This document shows, in pieces, positions 6,214 through 8,329 of a stretch of 8,329 nucleotides of DNA. Position 1 is the first letter of the stretch. Every line of letters starts with the position of its first letter. The translations under genes and the position numbers were made by a program. This stretch comes from an uncultured Verrucomicrobiales bacterium (GTDB taxonomy: Bacteria; Verrucomicrobiota; Verrucomicrobiia; Limisphaerales; JACDHS01). The stretch is taken from NCBI GenBank assembly GCA_937983475.1, contig CALJZV010000559.1, positions 1-8,329 on the forward strand, read 5' to 3'. The notes beneath the pieces are model-generated. The model was not told where the DNA came from and ran no database searches. It saw only the letters and a list, made by a program, of their open reading frames with translations.

Positions 6214-8045
6214 GCGGTCCTCCTGTGGTAATACCACCATTCCCAGAGAAGCACGGCCAGCGCGGCCATGGCAATCCAGCGCCACAGCTCCATGCTGGCG
6301 AGCTTGACCGGGCCGCTCTCAGCTTGCGCATACCGGCCAATCTGCAACTCGGCCCGGGGTTCCGTGTCGCTCTCGCGCACATCGAGCAGGCTGACACAAA
6401 ACTCGGTCTGGTTCGTTCCGGCCTGAACGCGGTAAACGCCTTGCCGGTGCGTGTGGGCAAAGGCCATTTCACGGGCGGCCTCCTCTACCGGCGCCGTTAC
6501 GGCTGTTCCATCGGGCAATGTGACCTCAATGCTTTTAATTCCCTGCAGGCCGGTGACGCGAAAAGGATCGCCGGGCCGAATCAGGAATTGCTCATTGTGC
6601 GCGGCGGCAGGGCTCAACCACTGAACGGCATTGGCAACAAAAATGGGGAACGAAATCCGAAGTGGCCAGGTGCTTTGAAGCGTGTCAAAGCCAATCCAGA
6701 CCAGGCGGCGCTGATGGATTTCGCCTGCAACAATCAGGGGCGTTTGCGGGGCCTCCACGAGGGCAATCCCCCAGTCGGGCGCTTTGACTCCCAGCGTTTC
6801 GGCAATCTGCACGGTGTCAAAACTGACATAGCGCAACAGCGGGTGGGTGTTTTTCCAATCCACAATCACCGGCGCCTCCACCTTGGATAAACCCTCAAAC
6901 CAGTTCGTATCGGCCACATGAATCGCCAGCATGGGCGAGGAAGGCCACACCGTGGGCAGAACGTCATCCAGAACCACGACGTCGAATTCCTCCCCGGAAC
7001 CGGAAAGGTCCGAGGCGACAAACAGGTCCACCGCGCCCGCTCCTTTCAGCGCCTTTTCCAAAAACCGGTTGCCTCGGCTGACGAGAAGAATTTTAACCGG
7101 CTTGGGCAGTTTGCTGACCACAAAGGCCTGGTTGTCCGCAGCCAAATCATCCTCCACGTCCAGGCGCACGGAAAAGATGCCGTCTTGCTCCTGCTCAACT
7201 TCAAACACCTGCGGCGCACTTTGGCCGGGGGCCAGCGTCAGCGCGCGCACTTCCAAAACGCGCTGATCAAACAAAAGTTCAACGCGGGCCGGATGCGAGT
7301 TGGTGGAGAAATTCTGCACCCCGGCGTAAACCGCGCGGCGCGAGGCGTCCTCCGGATGCGCCCGAACATCCAAGGCAACGATCCCGACGTTGTTTGCGGC
7401 CGTGCCAATCCGGTGAAATTCCAGGCGAAGGTCCTTTTTCTCAAAGTCTCGCAGGTCCTCGGAGGCCCCGTCGCTAAACAGATGAATGGTCGCTTCCTTG
7501 TGATCGCGGATGCGGGTCTGGGCCAGCTTGATGGCCTCCTTGAGACGGGTTGGGGCATCGGACACGGAACAGGACTCAATGGCGCGCCGCAACAATGCCT
7601 TGTCGCTAGTGGCGGCCTGTTTGACCTCGGTGCCGGCTCCCGCCAACAGCACAATCATCTGGTCATGGGGCTTCATCGCCGCGACCCACTTGAGCGCCTC
7701 GCGGCGCGCTGTTTCAAACCGCGATGGCGCCTCGTCCCTGCTTTGCATCGAGGCCGAGCCGTCGAGAATCAACACGCTCAGCGCCCCGGGCTTGTCTTCG
7801 CCGGGAAAATACGGGCGGCTCAAGGCCAGCACCGCCAGCAGCAGCAGGAGGATTTGGAGAAGCAGCAGCCAGTTACGGCGAAGTTTCTGGAAGGGCGCAT
7901 TGGCCTGGGTGTCGGCGAGAAATTTTCTCCACAGTACCGTGCTGGATACCAGCTTCACGACCAGCTTGCGCTTAAGCAGATAAAAAAAGATCACCACCGG
8001 AATCGCGGCGGCAAACCAAAACGCTGCTGGCGCGAGAAAGTTCAC
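6210..8045 (-). CDS. BatA-like membrane protein with VWA domain
   Basis: A 611-residue inner-membrane protein. Residues 1-80 look like the BatA N-terminal module: a hydrophobic segment (about 4-23), a basic stretch with KRK, then a second segment (about 59-76) ending in ALSRPYF. A VWA domain follows (about 89-215) with a complete metal-ion-dependent adhesion site: D95-G-S97-A-S99, T166 and D192 in FSDG. Residues 220-580 are predicted periplasmic and beta-rich, including a possible Rossmann-like stretch around KILLVSRG (318-325). A last membrane segment (about 588-605) ends in basic HRR. Proteins of this type bind partner proteins through the VWA metal site and are usually encoded beside MoxR ATPases and DUF58 proteins. 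Their exact role is poorly known; aerotolerance and envelope stress have been proposed for Bat proteins. The start is GTG, with AGGGA upstream. The stop TGA overlaps the GTG of the binding-protein gene (GTGA). The family call is secure; the function is not known. Confidence 0.92.
   Translation of the reverse strand: MNFLAPAAFWFAAAIPVVIFFYLLKRKLVVKLVSSTVLWRKFLADTQANAPFQKLRRNWLLLLQILLLLLAVLALSRPYFPGEDKPGALSVLILDGSASMQSRDEAPSRFETARREALKWVAAMKPHDQMIVLLAGAGTEVKQAATSDKALLRRAIESCSVSDAPTRLKEAIKLAQTRIRDHKEATIHLFSDGASEDLRDFEKKDLRLEFHRIGTAANNVGIVALDVRAHPEDASRRAVYAGVQNFSTNSHPARVELLFDQRVLEVRALTLAPGQSAPQVFEVEQEQDGIFSVRLDVEDDLAADNQAFVVSKLPKPVKILLVSRGNRFLEKALKGAGAVDLFVASDLSGSGEEFDVVVLDDVLPTVWPSSPMLAIHVADTNWFEGLSKVEAPVIVDWKNTHPLLRYVSFDTVQIAETLGVKAPDWGIALVEAPQTPLIVAGEIHQRRLVWIGFDTLQSTWPLRISFPIFVANAVQWLSPAAAHNEQFLIRPGDPFRVTGLQGIKSIEVTLPDGTAVTAPVEEAAREMAFAHTHRQGVYRVQAGTNQTEFCVSLLDVRESDTEPRAELQIGRYAQAESGPVKLASMELWRWIAMAALAVLLWEWWYYHRRTA
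6219..6224 (-). promoter_or_regulatory. Strong ribosome binding site deciding the binding-protein start
   Basis: A perfect AGGAGG on the minus strand is followed by the 5-nt spacer ACCGC and then GTG at 6213-6211. This favours the GTG over an ATG 15 nt further in (6198) and over an ATG at 6285 that lies inside the preceding gene. The site sits inside the last codons of the BatA-like gene. Confidence 0.85.
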
Positions 8046-8052
8046 TCGGATT

Positions 8053-8057
8053 TCCCT
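8053..8057 (-). promoter_or_regulatory. Ribosome binding site of the BatA-like gene
   Basis: On the minus strand AGGGA lies 7-8 nt before a GTG at 8045-8043. It overlaps the TAG stop of the acyl carrier gene (8058-8056), which supports the GTG start and suggests that ribosomes finishing the carrier gene restart here. Confidence 0.6.
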
Positions 8058-8328
8058 ACGGCGCTCCCGCCGTCCTGGCCTTCACCGCCGCGGCCATCGT
8101 GCTGACGTCTTGCAGTATCTCCTTGGCGGCAGCCGGATCGGGAATTTTCAGGCCAAAATTCTTGTCCAGCGCCACGACCAATTGAAGGGCATCGACCGAA
8201 TCCAGACCGAGGCTGCCGGGCCCAAAAAGCGGCTGCTCATCGCCGATTTCCTCGGCGGATACCTGGAGCATGAGATTGGAAACCATCAGTTGTTTGATCT
8301 GGGTTTTCAGATTTGCAAGGTCATCCAT
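8056..8328 (-). CDS. Acyl carrier protein (phosphopantetheine-binding)
   Basis: A 90-residue acidic helical protein of normal acyl carrier protein length. The motif LGLDSVDAL carries the expected 4'-phosphopantetheine attachment serine (Ser44), and the flanking DEQPLFGPG and LVVALDKNFGLKI segments are typical of carrier proteins. In this family the holo form carries acyl chains as thioesters between cytosolic synthase, reductase and dehydratase enzymes. The EEIGDEQPLFG...GLDSVDALQLVVAL pattern resembles, from memory, the carrier proteins of aryl-polyene or other specialised fatty-acid-like clusters more than the housekeeping AcpP; this is a judgement from wording, not a search. The ATG lies one base from the window edge, so its ribosome binding site cannot be seen and an upstream start cannot be excluded. 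It ends in TAG 10 nt before the GTG of the BatA-like gene, whose ribosome binding site overlaps that stop, so the two are probably co-transcribed. No synthase or phosphopantetheinyl transferase is in the window. Confidence 0.93.
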   Translation of the reverse strand: MDDLANLKTQIKQLMVSNLMLQVSAEEIGDEQPLFGPGSLGLDSVDALQLVVALDKNFGLKIPDPAAAKEILQDVSTMAAAVKARTAGAP

Positions 8329-8329
8329 G

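Noticed and set aside
6214..6285. ATG at 6285 as start of the solute-binding protein
   Set aside because: It would bury the lipoprotein signal behind a leader of about 24 residues encoded within the BatA-like gene. The GTG at 6213 has AGGAGG at 5-nt spacing.
6918..8105. 395-codon plus-strand open frame
   Set aside because: It is antisense to the BatA-like gene, crosses into the acyl carrier gene, and its composition (Gln, Arg, His, Gly-rich) shows no recognisable fold. It is a shadow frame.

Overview
The window is one gene-dense block of five genes, all read from the minus strand (right to left). There is almost no intergenic DNA, and no RNA gene, mobile element, CRISPR array or terminator is visible. 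The fairly high G+C, the BatA-type and VWA/glutamine-amidotransferase-like membrane proteins, and the lipoprotein-rich content suggest a Gram-negative bacterium of the Planctomycetota-Verrucomicrobiota group, most likely Verrucomicrobiota. This is inferred from gene content; no marker gene is present.

In transcription order the genes are: (1) a small acyl carrier protein (8056-8328) with the phosphopantetheine serine in a GLDSVD motif; (2) a 611-residue BatA-like membrane protein with an intact VWA domain (6210-8045, GTG start); (3) a lipoprotein solute-binding protein of the ferric-iron/AfuA-like class (5266-6213, GTG start behind a strong AGGAGG); (4) a 789-residue protein joining a two-module ABC permease to a complete lipoprotein-like signal and a six-bladed NHL propeller (2884-5253); (5) a 960-residue membrane protein with a BatA-like N-terminus, one VWA domain with a readable metal site, a glutamine-amidotransferase-like fold split by a second, degenerate VWA domain, and a basic tail (5-2887).

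The junctions suggest one transcript with coupled translation: TAG/GTG separated by 10 nt, a GTGA overlap, a 12-nt gap, and an ATGA overlap. Genes 3 and 4 supply the binding protein and membrane part of an importer, but the window has no ATPase. Genes 2 and 5 are large membrane-anchored VWA proteins of the kind usually found beside MoxR AAA+ ATPases and DUF58 proteins, which are also absent here. The carrier protein resembles those of polyene or fatty-acid-like clusters, so the upstream side may belong to a lipid or polyene pathway.

The most notable point is the in-frame permease-lipoprotein-NHL fusion. A one-base change in an AA pair at the joint would turn it back into two genes with an ATGA overlap like the others in this operon. 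It is therefore either a real recent fusion or a sequence error. The combination of carrier protein, VWA proteins, binding protein/permease and NHL propeller is not a system I can name.
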